From Sphingobacterium sp. LZ7M1 (GTDB lineage: Bacteria; Bacteroidota; Bacteroidia; Sphingobacteriales; Sphingobacteriaceae), in contig NZ_CP101134.1 of assembly GCF_024296865.1 (NCBI RefSeq), positions 1,116,001 to 1,180,000 on the forward strand: 64,000 nt of DNA, read 5' to 3'. Below are positions 26,889 to 39,433 of this stretch, piece by piece. The position numbers and the translations under genes were made by a program. A model generated the notes under the pieces. It worked only from the letters and a program-made list of their open reading frames with translations. It ran no database searches and had not been told where the DNA came from. Position 1 is the first letter of the stretch; every line of letters begins with the position of its first letter.

Positions 26889-29800
26889 ATGTTTGAAAAA
26901 TTTATTAAGAGGCCGGTGCTATCGCTGGTCATCTCGATCTTTATTACCCTTTTGGGTCTATTGGCATTGTTTACCTTGCCCATTACCCAATTCCCTGATA
27001 TCGTTCCGCCATCAGTAGTTGTAACGGCTAACTATACCGGTGCAAATGCCGAAGTAAGTACCAATGCGGTAGCCATTCCGCTGGAAAAGGCAATCAATGG
27101 GGTAGCAGGAATGACTTATATGTCTTCGGTATCCACAAACAATGGTAATACCTTGATCCAAGTTTTCTTTGAAGTAGGTACTGACCCAGATATCGCTGCC
27201 GTAAACGTCCAGAACAGGGTGACCACCGTGCTCGATGAATTGCCTGAAGAGGTAATCAAGGCCGGGGTGACCACCGAAAAGGAAGTGAACAGTATGCTGA
27301 TGTACCTGAACCTGTATACTGATGATGAAACTGCTGACGAACGCTTTATCTATAACTTTACCGATATCAATATCCTGAAGGAATTGAAACGTATCGAAGG
27401 TGTGGGCTTTGCGCAGATCATGGGTATGAAGGATTACGCCATGCGTATTTGGGTAAAACCCGACCGTCTTTCAGCGTATTCCATTTCAACAGAAGAATTA
27501 GTGGCGGCATTGCGTAGGCAGAATATTGAAGCTGCTCCGGGTCAGACCGGTATCAGTTCGGATAAAACCGTCAATATGCAGCAATACGTATTGCGCTATC
27601 CCGGTAAGTTCACCGAAATCAGCGAATATGAAAATATTCCGATCCGTGCCAATGTAGATGGTTCGATTATCCGTATCAAGGATATCGCCGATGTGGAATT
27701 TGGTTCCCTGGATTATGAAATGGTATCCAAAACGGATGGTAGGCCATCGGCATCCATCATGATCAAGCAGTTGCCGGGCTCGAATGCCCAAGAGGTTATC
27801 CAAAGGGTTAAGGATCGTATGGCGGAATTAAAAGATGCCACTTTCCCGCCGGGAATGACCTATACCATGGGGTATGATGTATCTCGTTTCTTGAATGCCT
27901 CGATTTCCAGTGTATTGATCACCTTAGTGGAGGCCTTTATACTCGTTTTCTTGGTGGTATTCATTTTCCTTCAAGATTTCCGGGCTACCATTATCCCGAT
28001 CTTGGCGGTTCCTGTATGTTTGATCGGGTCCTTGTTCTTCATGCAGATGATGGGATTCTCCATCAACTTATTGACCTTGTTCGCACTCGTGCTCGCCATT
28101 GGTATTGTCGTCGACAACGGTATTGTCGTCGTCGAGGCCGTCTATGCCAAGATGGAGGAGGAACACCTTTCTCCAATGGAAGCAACATTGGCGGCAATGG
28201 ACGAGGTGGGTTCTGCAGTTATCGCTATTACTTTGGTGATGTCAGCGGTATTTGTTCCCGTCGCCTTCCTGTCCGGTCCTGTTGGGATCTTCTATAGGCA
28301 GTTCTCCCTGACCTTGGCAGCTGCGATCGTCATTTCTGGTATCAATGCCTTGACGCTTACCCCTGCACTTTGTGCCATTATCCTGCGTTCACCGCATGAT
28401 AAAAAACCAAGCAATAACTGGTTGGATCGTTTCTTTAAAGGATTCAACAATGTATATAACAGAATTTCCGGAGGGTACAAAGGGTTGCTTTCCAAGATTG
28501 CAGGTCGTCGCATAATCACTTTATTAGGGTTAGTTATTATGTTCATCGCAACTTGGGGTTCCGCAGCAATCCTGCCTTCCGGATTTATTCCTACCGAAGA
28601 TCAAGGTATGATCTATGTGGCAGTAACTACGCCTCCCGGAGCAACGGTTGACCGTACTGAAGCGGTATTGAATGAAGTTGACAAGATTTCCAGAGAATTG
28701 GAAATGGTAGAAACGGTTTCCATCCTCGCTGGATATAGTATCGTAACTGAAGTTTCCGGTGCTTCCTATGGTATGGGGATGATCAACTTGAAGGCTTGGG
28801 ATGAAAGAAATGAATCGGTAGATGATGTAATGAAAATCCTTCGTGAGAAAACTGCGCATATCGCCGATGCAGAAATCGAATTCTTCCCGCCACCGACCGT
28901 ACCAGGGTTCGGTAACTCCTCGGGTTTCGAGCTGAGGTTATTGGATAGGTCCGGTAATGAAGACCTGAATCAGACCAATGAAGTCGTAAATGAGTTCATC
29001 ACTAAATTGGAGCAAGATGAGGTGATCGAAAGTGCTTCAACAACCTTTGATGTTAACTTCCCACAATATATGCTGAAGATTGATTATGATCAGGCGGCCA
29101 AAAAGGGAATATCGGTAGAAAATTCAATGAACACCTTGCAAACCCTGTTAGGTAGTTTATATGCGACCAACTTTATCCGCTATGGACAGATGTATAAGGT
29201 AATGGTGCAATCCGATGCCTTTGCTAGACAACGTCCAGAGGATGTGTTGAACCTATATGTAAAGACCGAAGAAGGTGAAATGGTTCCTTACTCATCCTTT
29301 ATGACGATGGAAAGGGTTTATGGTCCGGAGCAGATTACACGTTATAATATGTTTACCTCAGCCATGATCACCGGTCAGGCAGCCCCGGGCTTCAGTTCCG
29401 GTCAAGCTATCGAAGCCGTAGAACGCATTTCTGCTGAACTTCCGCAGGGTTATGCCATCGAATGGTCAGGGATGACGCGTGAACAGAAAATTTCAGGTAA
29501 CCAAGCGGCCTACATCTTCTTGTTATGTTTGGTGTTTGTGTACCTATTGTTGGCGGCTCAATATGAAAGCTTCTTATTGCCTTTGCCTGTATTGTTATGT
29601 CTGCCTGCCGGATTGTTCGGAGCATTCCTGTTCCTTAAGGTCTTTGGTCTGGAAAACAATATCTACGCGCAGGTGTCACTGGTCATGTTGATCGGTCTAT
29701 TGGGTAAGAATGCGATCCTGATCGTGGAATATGCCAACCTGAAACGTAAGCAAGGTATGGATGTGCTGACAGCTTCCATTGAAGGTGCGGTTGCACGTTT

Positions 29801-31439
29801 GCGCCCAATCTTAATGACATCCTTTGCATTTGCTGCAGGTTTGATCCCGTTGATGCTGGCCAATGGTGCCGGTGCTATAGGTAACAGAACCATTGGTTCT
29901 GCTGCAGTAGGAGGTATGGTTATCGGTACTATTATCGGGGTAATCGTAATTCCTGGTTTGGTCGTTCTTTTCTCAAAACGTGAAAAGAAAAAGAAAATCA
30001 AGCAAGCTGCGGTTGCTGTAGCGGTACTGCTGTTCATTACCTCTTGTTCAGTGCCTAAAGCAACGGTACAAAAGGATATTTCTCCGACCTTGACCGGACA
30101 GGCCGATCAGGTCATGAAAGATTCCAGCTCCGTAGGAAGCTTAGCTTGGCGCAATGTGTTTACGGATGCCCAATTGATTTCTTTAATTGATTCGGCATTG
30201 ATAAATAACCTGGATGTCCGTCAGGCCATCCACAGGATCGAAATGGCACAAGCTAATTTCAAGTTCCGAAAATCTGCGCTGTATCCTAGTTTGGATGCTG
30301 CAGTGGAAGGGGGCTTGAGAAAGTATGGCCATTATACGGAATCGGGAATCGGAAATTATGATTCCAACTTTTCGGATAACCTCAATGATGATGAGAAAAT
30401 CCCGGAACCTTTCATCCCTGATTATTTTGTGGGTGTCCGTTCTTCTTGGGAATTGGATCTGTGGGGGAAACTGAGAAATAGGAGAGAAGCTGCTTTCTTG
30501 AACCTCATGTCCGAAAGTGAATTGAAACGCCTGATCGAAACGGAATTGATTTCATCGATAGCCTCTTCTTATTATGAATTGATGAGCTTAGACGAAAAGA
30601 TTCAGGTCTATGAAGAGAACATTAAGCTCCATGAACGTGCCCTGGAGATAATCGAAGCACAGAAGGAGGCGGGCCGTGCCGATGAGTTGGCCGTGCAGCA
30701 GTTCAAATCACTGTTGTCCCAATCTAAAGCTAATCGTGCGCATGCAGCCCAGGAAATCCTTGCCTATGAACATCAGATCAATTCCCTTTTGGGAAGGGTC
30801 TACCAACCTATCGATAGGAATAGCAATGGAATTGGCAGCAATCTCCTGTTCCAAGACCTGACCGTCGGCAATCTGGACGAGCTATTGAATAACCGTCTTG
30901 ATATCCGCAAAGCGGGCATGGATCTTCAGGCAGGATTCCATGAAATGGAATCTACCCGCTTGGCATTCTTGCCGACCGTGGCGATCTCTCCGTATTTGGG
31001 ATTGCAGTCTTTCAGCTTTGACAAGCTTTTCAGTTTGGACAAATCTGTGACCTACGGTCTTTTTGGTGGAATTACCATGCCGATCTTCAGGCAGCGCGAA
31101 TTGAAGTCGGAATATGAAAAAATGAAAGCCTCCTATGGGATAAGCTTTCTGGAATATGAAAAAACCGTCCTGAATGCAGTCAATGAAGTATCCCTGGCCT
31201 TGAATACTCAAGATGCCATTGTTGCTCGTGCGATGCATGTGAAGGATCAGGTAGCTGCGTTGGAATCGTCCATCGGAGCTGCGGAAGAACTGTTTATAGC
31301 AGGCCGGGTTACCTACCTGGATATCATCACTGCACAAAAAGGCTTGATCGAAGCACAAGTTGCCGATGTGGACATCAACAAGGAGAAGATGCTGAATCAG
31401 GTCGTTCTCTATAAAGCCTTAGGTGGTGGATGGCAATAA
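26889..31439 (+). CDS. RND efflux permease fused to TolC/NodT-type outer-membrane factor
   Basis: A 1516-residue open frame with two complete modules. Residues 1-1030 are an HAE-1 type RND permease with twelve membrane helices and two periplasmic loops; the usual Asp-Asp proton relay in helix 4 reads VVDNGIVVVE, with Asp409 and Asn410. A basic linker (KREKKKKIK) is followed by a hydrophobic stretch and lipobox FITSC with Cys1053, then about 460 residues of an outer-membrane factor (LIDSALINNLDVRQAIHRIE; AGRADELAVQQFKSLL). Normally these are separate genes. No ATG, GTG or other usual start is in frame near the junction, so the fusion appears real. Cleavage at Cys1053 could release the factor as a lipoprotein. 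The gene ends at a terminator. Confidence 0.9.
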   Translation: MFEKFIKRPVLSLVISIFITLLGLLALFTLPITQFPDIVPPSVVVTANYTGANAEVSTNAVAIPLEKAINGVAGMTYMSSVSTNNGNTLIQVFFEVGTDPDIAAVNVQNRVTTVLDELPEEVIKAGVTTEKEVNSMLMYLNLYTDDETADERFIYNFTDINILKELKRIEGVGFAQIMGMKDYAMRIWVKPDRLSAYSISTEELVAALRRQNIEAAPGQTGISSDKTVNMQQYVLRYPGKFTEISEYENIPIRANVDGSIIRIKDIADVEFGSLDYEMVSKTDGRPSASIMIKQLPGSNAQEVIQRVKDRMAELKDATFPPGMTYTMGYDVSRFLNASISSVLITLVEAFILVFLVVFIFLQDFRATIIPILAVPVCLIGSLFFMQMMGFSINLLTLFALVLAIGIVVDNGIVVVEAVYAKMEEEHLSPMEATLAAMDEVGSAVIAITLVMSAVFVPVAFLSGPVGIFYRQFSLTLAAAIVISGINALTLTPALCAIILRSPHDKKPSNNWLDRFFKGFNNVYNRISGGYKGLLSKIAGRRIITLLGLVIMFIATWGSAAILPSGFIPTEDQGMIYVAVTTPPGATVDRTEAVLNEVDKISRELEMVETVSILAGYSIVTEVSGASYGMGMINLKAWDERNESVDDVMKILREKTAHIADAEIEFFPPPTVPGFGNSSGFELRLLDRSGNEDLNQTNEVVNEFITKLEQDEVIESASTTFDVNFPQYMLKIDYDQAAKKGISVENSMNTLQTLLGSLYATNFIRYGQMYKVMVQSDAFARQRPEDVLNLYVKTEEGEMVPYSSFMTMERVYGPEQITRYNMFTSAMITGQAAPGFSSGQAIEAVERISAELPQGYAIEWSGMTREQKISGNQAAYIFLLCLVFVYLLLAAQYESFLLPLPVLLCLPAGLFGAFLFLKVFGLENNIYAQVSLVMLIGLLGKNAILIVEYANLKRKQGMDVLTASIEGAVARLRPILMTSFAFAAGLIPLMLANGAGAIGNRTIGSAAVGGMVIGTIIGVIVIPGLVVLFSKREKKKKIKQAAVAVAVLLFITSCSVPKATVQKDISPTLTGQADQVMKDSSSVGSLAWRNVFTDAQLISLIDSALINNLDVRQAIHRIEMAQANFKFRKSALYPSLDAAVEGGLRKYGHYTESGIGNYDSNFSDNLNDDEKIPEPFIPDYFVGVRSSWELDLWGKLRNRREAAFLNLMSESELKRLIETELISSIASSYYELMSLDEKIQVYEENIKLHERALEIIEAQKEAGRADELAVQQFKSLLSQSKANRAHAAQEILAYEHQINSLLGRVYQPIDRNSNGIGSNLLFQDLTVGNLDELLNNRLDIRKAGMDLQAGFHEMESTRLAFLPTVAISPYLGLQSFSFDKLFSLDKSVTYGLFGGITMPIFRQRELKSEYEKMKASYGISFLEYEKTVLNAVNEVSLALNTQDAIVARAMHVKDQVAALESSIGAAEELFIAGRVTYLDIITAQKGLIEAQVADVDINKEKMLNQVVLYKALGGGWQ

Positions 31440-31463
31440 ATGGGTAAAGTAAAATAGATGGTG

Positions 31464-31494
31464 TGGGTGGACTTCGGTCCACCCATTTTTTTTT
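31464..31494 (+). terminator. Efflux operon terminator with UUCG loop
   Basis: TGGGTGGAC and its complement form a 9-bp stem with a TTCG tetraloop followed by nine T. Confidence 0.92.
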
Positions 31495-31528
31495 GGATCG
31501 ATTTTGAGGTGTTTTTTTGGTTGTCTCC

Positions 31529-31664
31529 TTCGGGACTCGTTCGGGGCATGTTCGGGAATGGTCCGCAGAGAACAGGTAAACCGGCCGGAGCGTACCCGAG
31601 GGCGCATTGGGGATTTGGTCGCTCGCGTTGCGAATTTTCGGAATGTGGGTCGAATGAGGTCAGG
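31529..31664. repeat. Degenerate copy of family C repeat
   Basis: TTCGGGACTCGTTCGGGGCA (31529-31548) and GGAATGTGGGTCGAATGAGG (31640-31659) correspond to the left arm and right end of the inverted repeat at 62795-62886, with GC-rich substitutions and an internal deletion. Confidence 0.6.
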
Positions 31665-31687
31665 TGGAAAGGGGAGGATGTTGGACC

Positions 31688-31796
31688 GGGATTCCCTTCC
31701 TGTCCTGGTCCATCCTCGTATCCTTTCCATCCTGGTCCTTTCCATGTTCTTGGTCCATCCTCCCATCCCTCTAATCCTGGTTCAGACCCGTCTTTT
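31688..31796 (+). repeat. ATCCTGGTTC-type repeat, upstream copy flanking the rRNA operon
   Basis: Short tandem-like units of CCATCCTGGTCC and TAATCCTGGTTCAGACC. The part from 31733 to 31796 matches 37731-37795 downstream of the operon in the same orientation, with one single-base gap and scattered substitutions. Confidence 0.75.
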
Positions 31797-31862
31797 GGAA
31801 AAATTATCTGGCAATGCTACAGCGAGTTAGCTGGCGGCGGTAAAAATACTTTGGCCTCCCCC

Positions 31863-31894
31863 TTGGAAGTGAACGTATTTTGTCCCTATCTTTG
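31863..31894 (+). promoter_or_regulatory. rRNA operon promoter P1
   Basis: TTGG at 31863-31866 and TATCTTTG at 31887-31894, separated by 21 bases after TTG, fit the Bacteroidota -33/-7 promoter. Transcription would begin near 31900. Confidence 0.7.
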
Positions 31895-32024
31895 CACCAC
31901 TCCGCAAGGGAGGGACGGCCTAACGGCCACTGAAACACGGGAAGGAAAAGGGATGAGGAAGGGCCGCGACCGGCACGACCGAAACCACCGAGAAAAGGGC
32001 CTCAAAAAATATTTGAAAAAAGAT

Positions 32025-32055
32025 TTTGCGGTTTCGAAAAAGGTTCCTACCTTTG
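32025..32055 (+). promoter_or_regulatory. rRNA operon promoter P2
   Basis: TTTG at 32025-32028, a 19-base spacer and TACCTTTG at 32048-32055 match the consensus closely. The bases after it resemble those after P1 (GCA, then AAGGGA and GGGACG), suggesting a duplicated promoter with its initial transcribed region. Confidence 0.8.
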
Positions 32056-32182
32056 CAGTCCCAACCAAGGGAAACAGCGAGGGACGCGATGTCCGGAGCG
32101 AAAGAAAATGACAGATTGCGACCTTCCGATGCGGAAGGGAAACAACATAAAAAAGCCGAAGCGAGATGCCCAGGCGCGATAA

Positions 32183-32193
32183 GTTCTTTAAAT
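32183..32193 (+). promoter_or_regulatory. boxA-like antitermination site in the rRNA leader
   Basis: GTTCTTTAAAT resembles the NusB/S10-binding boxA (GCTCTTTAACA in E. coli). A second copy, GTTCTTTGACA, is found before 23S at 34302. Confidence 0.6.
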
Positions 32194-32272
32194 GATCATG
32201 TAGCGCAGCGACCCGTACGAGAGTACGGTAGCTGAACAAGAAAAGATTTAAGAAATCAATTTATTCAGGTAT

Positions 32273-32283
32273 CCCGGAGCGGG
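32273..32283 (+). other. 16S processing stem, 5' arm
   Basis: CCCGGAGCGGG is exactly complementary to CCCGCTCCGGG at 33882-33892, five bases after the 16S 3' end. The 11-bp helix encloses the 16S gene and is a likely RNase III processing stem. Confidence 0.7.
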
Positions 32284-32347
32284 AGGAAAACATTTAACAA
32301 GACAACAATTCTATTTTATAAATAGTCTTGGTCTTACACTTCATTTT

Positions 32348-33877
<1,530 letters not shown>

Positions 33878-33958
33878 AGAGCCCGCTCCGGGGGAGCTGC
33901 GCCACATACATGATCTATACAGAAAAAAAGACATTCAGAAGAAAGTGCCCACCCTGTG

Positions 33959-33992
33959 GGGAGTATTTAGTAGTGAGTATTTAGTATCTAGA
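33959..33992. repeat. Family A repeat in the 16S-tRNA spacer
   Basis: Starts GGGAGTATTTAGTAGT and matches 8566-8599 with two differences over 34 bases. It is also inversely complementary to the repeat at 34261-34292, so the two could enclose the tRNA genes in a stem. Confidence 0.75.
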
Positions 33993-34061
33993 ACCTAGAT
34001 AGTGACGATCTGCAAAAAGCTTCCGACAAACGGTGACACCGAGAGATGAGAGAGATAAGCT

Positions 34062-34138
34062 AGTCCCGTAGCTCAGTTGGTTAGAGCACTACACTGATAA
34101 TGTAGGGGTCAGCAGTTCAAATCTGCTCGGGACTACCA
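34062..34138 (+). tRNA. tRNA-Ile (GAT anticodon)
   Basis: A 77-base cloverleaf with acceptor AGTCCCG/CGGGACT, D-loop AGCTCAGTTGGTTAGAGC, anticodon GAT in CTGATAA, T-arm GTTCAAAT and an encoded CCA end. It is placed in the rRNA spacer as usual. Confidence 0.97.
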
Positions 34139-34144
34139 TCACAC

Positions 34145-34218
34145 GGGGGATTAGCTCAGCTGGCTAGAGCACCTGCCTTGCACGCAGGGGGTCAACGGTT
34201 CGAATCCGTTATTCTCCA
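34145..34218 (+). tRNA. tRNA-Ala (TGC anticodon)
   Basis: A 74-base cloverleaf with acceptor GGGGGAT/ATTCTCC (two G-T pairs), anticodon TGC in CTTGCAC and T-arm GTTCGAAT. The CCA end is not encoded (ACG follows), unlike the tRNA-Ile beside it. Confidence 0.97.
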
Positions 34219-34260
34219 CGTTTCTGAGCGCAGTGTAAAGGAAATGTACGGCCGTCACGG

Positions 34261-34292
34261 TCTAGATACTAAGTACTTAATACTAACTGCTC
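34261..34292. repeat. Family A repeat before 23S, outer processing-stem arm
   Basis: TCTAGATACTAAGTACTTAA is complementary in 27 of 32 positions to 37366-37397 downstream of 23S, and its first 12 bases also pair perfectly with 33981-33992. Confidence 0.7.
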
Positions 34293-34301
34293 GGATAAAG
34301 A

Positions 34302-34312
34302 GTTCTTTGACA
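34302..34312 (+). promoter_or_regulatory. boxA-like site before 23S; overlaps the inner 23S stem
   Basis: GTTCTTTGACA resembles boxA. The following TTGACATATTGGAAGAAAAG (34307-34326) pairs with 37334-37356 beyond the 23S 3' end, with a two-base bulge, forming the likely processing stem. Confidence 0.6.
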
Positions 34313-34413
34313 TATTGGAAGAAAAGAGATTAACAAGAGAAGACAACAGAGGCTCCATGCGCAAGCATGGGACCAAAAGCAACCTACCACTTAGCAAAAG
34401 GGGTGGTAGCGTG

Positions 34414-37297
<2,884 letters not shown>

Positions 37298-37365
37298 TGC
37301 GGATAGACCTGTTGTCCTCTCTCTTTTTCTGATCTTTTCTTCCAATAACATGTCAATGTGCTGTT

Positions 37366-37397
37366 GAGCAGTTAGTATTTAGTATCGAGTATCGAGA
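37366..37397. repeat. Family A repeat after 23S, outer processing-stem arm
   Basis: GAGCAGTTAGTATTTAGTAT then CGAGTATCGAGA. It pairs with 34261-34292 and is intermediate in sequence between families A (TATTTAG) and B (TATTGAG). Confidence 0.7.
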
Positions 37398-37431
37398 CTT
37401 TATGCATCTGCCGATGGTCACAAAAAGGTAT

Positions 37432-37542
<111 letters not shown>

Positions 37543-37553
37543 TTTTATACGGG

Positions 37554-37589
37554 AGCCCGCTGTCAACAGACAGCGGGCTTTCTGTTTTT
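37554..37589 (+). terminator. rRNA operon terminator
   Basis: A perfect 11-bp stem AGCCCGCTGTC with an AACA loop, followed by TTCTGTTTTT. Confidence 0.93.
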
Positions 37590-37689
37590 ACGGGGCAATC
37601 TATATTTATATATCCGTGCAGCAGGGAAGGACATGCCGGCGGGTATGCCATACGCCAATACGGTACCGGGGCCGTTCGGGAGCCATATT

Positions 37690-37815
37690 GTCCATCACGA
37701 TCCTGGAATATCCTCCCATCCCATTAATCCTGGTTCTTTCCGATGATCTTGGTTCATCCTCTCATCCATTTAATCCTGGTTCAAACCCATCCTTTCCATC
37801 CTGGTTCAAACCCAA
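37690..37815 (+). repeat. ATCCTGGTTC-type repeat, downstream copy flanking the rRNA operon
   Basis: Several units such as TTAATCCTGGTTC and CATCCTGGTTCAAACCC. Bases 37731-37795 correspond to 31733-31796. The region is non-coding; the open frame through it belongs to the extended reading frame of the next gene. Confidence 0.75.
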
Positions 37816-37865
37816 TTTCCCACAACTCCCTTAAACTCAAATCATTTATTTCTTTCAAAATTCCT

Positions 37866-37873
37866 TATCTTTG
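37866..37873 (+). promoter_or_regulatory. Promoter -7 element of the radical SAM gene
   Basis: TATCTTTG ends seven bases before the ATG at 37881, supporting that start and implying a very short or absent leader. Confidence 0.55.
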
Positions 37874-37880
37874 CATTTCA

Positions 37881-38843
37881 ATGGGTACACAATTAGATAA
37901 TGGTATTAAGCCTTATAACCACTATGGGGCTTATCTGAAAGAAAAATACGACGGACAACGGGTGTTTAAGGTTATCGTAGATGGTAATTTTACCTGTCCG
38001 AACCGTGATGGTAGCAAGGGTTATGGTGGATGTACCTACTGCAATGTAGATTCTTTTACGCCTGATACGGCCCGTAAGATCCCATCGATCAGGGAGCAGG
38101 TAGAAAATGGTATCGAACGCGCGAGAAATAGCTATGGAGCTGAGAAGTTCATTATCTATTTCCAGCCAAATACCAATACCTATGCACCGACACATCTCCT
38201 AAAGATGATGTATGATGAGGCCTTGAGTATCTGTCCGGAACACACCTTAGGTCTTTCGGTCGGTACGCGTCCGGATTGTTTGGATTTTGAGAAGATAGCA
38301 TTATTGGAAAGTTATACCGATCGGTATGATGTGGACCTTGAAATGGGCATGGAATCGATCTATAATGATACCTTGGAACGCATCAACAGGGGATGTTCGC
38401 ACGATGAGTTTATTTCAACGATGAAGATGTTGGAAAATACCTCCTTGGAACTCTGTGTTCATACGATCTTTGGCTTTCCTTGGGAAACGGAGGAAATGAT
38501 GCTGAAGTATGCCGATGAAATCAATAAGCATCCCAAGATCAAGTTTGTGAAATTGCACCACCTACATATCGTGGAGGGTTCTATCATGGGTGTAAAATAT
38601 AAGCGTGAACCATTCCATTTGTTCAGCATAGAAGAGTATACCGATTTCTTGGCCAAGTTTATTCCATTATTGAGACCTGATATCATTATCCAACGGATAT
38701 TTGGTATTGCAGATAAGGAATTGCTGATTGCACCTAATTGGGGATTTCCTAAATCGGGTATTCAGACCAAGATTGATAAGGGATTGGAAGAAAGAGGAGT
38801 GAAACAAGGTTCGGCCTATAGAGAAGCTGACCTGACGATATAA
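37881..38843 (+). CDS. TIGR01212 family radical SAM protein (YhcC-like)
   Basis: A 320-residue radical SAM protein. The cluster-binding cysteines are in CPNRDGSKGYGGCTYC, Cys39, Cys51 and Cys54, the wide spacing typical of the YhcC/YtqA family. FQPNTNTY, VGTRPDCL and EMGMESIYNDTLERINRGC follow the family pattern. The biochemical role is not established in what I know; relatives are linked to RNA or cofactor modification. The ATG at 37881 is used because conservation begins at MGTQLDNG and a -7 element sits just upstream; the frame extends back to 37743 through repeat DNA. The gene ends at a strong terminator. Confidence 0.9.
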   Translation: MGTQLDNGIKPYNHYGAYLKEKYDGQRVFKVIVDGNFTCPNRDGSKGYGGCTYCNVDSFTPDTARKIPSIREQVENGIERARNSYGAEKFIIYFQPNTNTYAPTHLLKMMYDEALSICPEHTLGLSVGTRPDCLDFEKIALLESYTDRYDVDLEMGMESIYNDTLERINRGCSHDEFISTMKMLENTSLELCVHTIFGFPWETEEMMLKYADEINKHPKIKFVKLHHLHIVEGSIMGVKYKREPFHLFSIEEYTDFLAKFIPLLRPDIIIQRIFGIADKELLIAPNWGFPKSGIQTKIDKGLEERGVKQGSAYREADLTI

Positions 38844-38877
38844 AGAAAAAGGATGCCAATTGGCATCCTTTTTCTTT
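38842..38877 (+). terminator. Terminator, 16-bp perfect stem
   Basis: AAAGAAAAAGGATGCC pairs exactly with its complement across an AATT loop and ends in T-rich DNA. It overlaps the stop codon of the radical SAM gene. Confidence 0.92.
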
Positions 38878-38891
38878 TAAGCATATGTTTT

Positions 38892-39359
38892 TTATTTCTC
38901 AACGATGGTCTTTAGATCAGCTGGAGAGTAATAAATTGATTTTAAGGTCTTGTCATCGCCTTTTCTGAACACCAAGTATTTGCCATCGATTTCCTTATAA
39001 TAAGATTCGACGCCTTTGGCTAGGTAATGTTCTTGGGTTTCTATGGCTTCCTGTTCCGTTTTGCAGGCTTTGCTCATGTTAGAGCGCTGAACTTCATTGA
39101 ACAGGTCATTGAATTTATCCTTTAATCCAAATTCCAAGATGGCTCCAGAAAGTACATATTGAATATCACAAAGGGCATCGGCGATCTCTACTAGATCTTT
39201 GTCCTGAATAGCTTCTTCAAGTTCTTTCAATTCCTCAGCGATCAAGGATACTCTCAATTTGCAACGAGTTTCTGAAGGGATTGTAGGTTGATCTAAAATC
39301 GGGTGCTGAAATGTTTTATGGAATTCAGCCACCGACGTTAAACATTTAGGGTCTGTCAT
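38892..39359 (-). CDS. MazG-like/HisE-like nucleotide pyrophosphohydrolase
   Basis: A 155-residue all-alpha NTP pyrophosphohydrolase superfamily protein. AEELKELEEAI (about 41-51) and EIADALCDIQYVLSG (about 57-71) give the E-x-x-E and E-x-x-D metal-binding motifs of the MazG/HisE fold. It probably hydrolyses a nucleoside triphosphate or a phosphoribosyl-nucleotide; the substrate is not clear, and no his genes are near. A C-terminal extension rich in Tyr, Lys and Asp (about 100-155) is outside the core fold. On the minus strand TAGATTTG ends only two bases before the ATG, so the leader is either absent or the promoter is elsewhere. Confidence 0.82.
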   Translation of the reverse strand: MTDPKCLTSVAEFHKTFQHPILDQPTIPSETRCKLRVSLIAEELKELEEAIQDKDLVEIADALCDIQYVLSGAILEFGLKDKFNDLFNEVQRSNMSKACKTEQEAIETQEHYLAKGVESYYKEIDGKYLVFRKGDDKTLKSIYYSPADLKTIVEK

Positions 39360-39405
39360 ATCAAATCTAATTTTGTTAAAAATACGAAAGTGGGCTCAAA
39401 TAAAA

Positions 39406-39428
39406 AAGGCGCAATCCAATTGCGCCTT
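39406..39428 (-). terminator. Terminator of the pseudouridine synthase gene
   Basis: AAGGCGCAAT and its complement form a 10-bp stem around CCA; on the minus strand it is followed by a T-run. Confidence 0.85.
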
Positions 39429-39433
39429 GTATG

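Larger units (their letters stand above)
31495..31862. other. Non-coding region before the rRNA promoters
   Basis: About 370 bases without a credible gene. It contains a degenerate copy of the TTCGAG-type inverted repeat (31529-31664) and pyrimidine-rich ATCCTGG repeats (31688-31796). Open frames here have repeat-derived, unlikely translations. Confidence 0.7.

Noticed and set aside
29980..30050. Two separate genes for permease and outer-membrane factor
   Set aside because: No stop codon and no in-frame ATG, GTG or TTG between the last permease helix and the lipobox; a sequencing error remains possible.
31458..32235. Open frames of 108-217 codons upstream of 16S
   Set aside because: They run through repeats, two promoters and the rRNA leader; composition is not protein-like.
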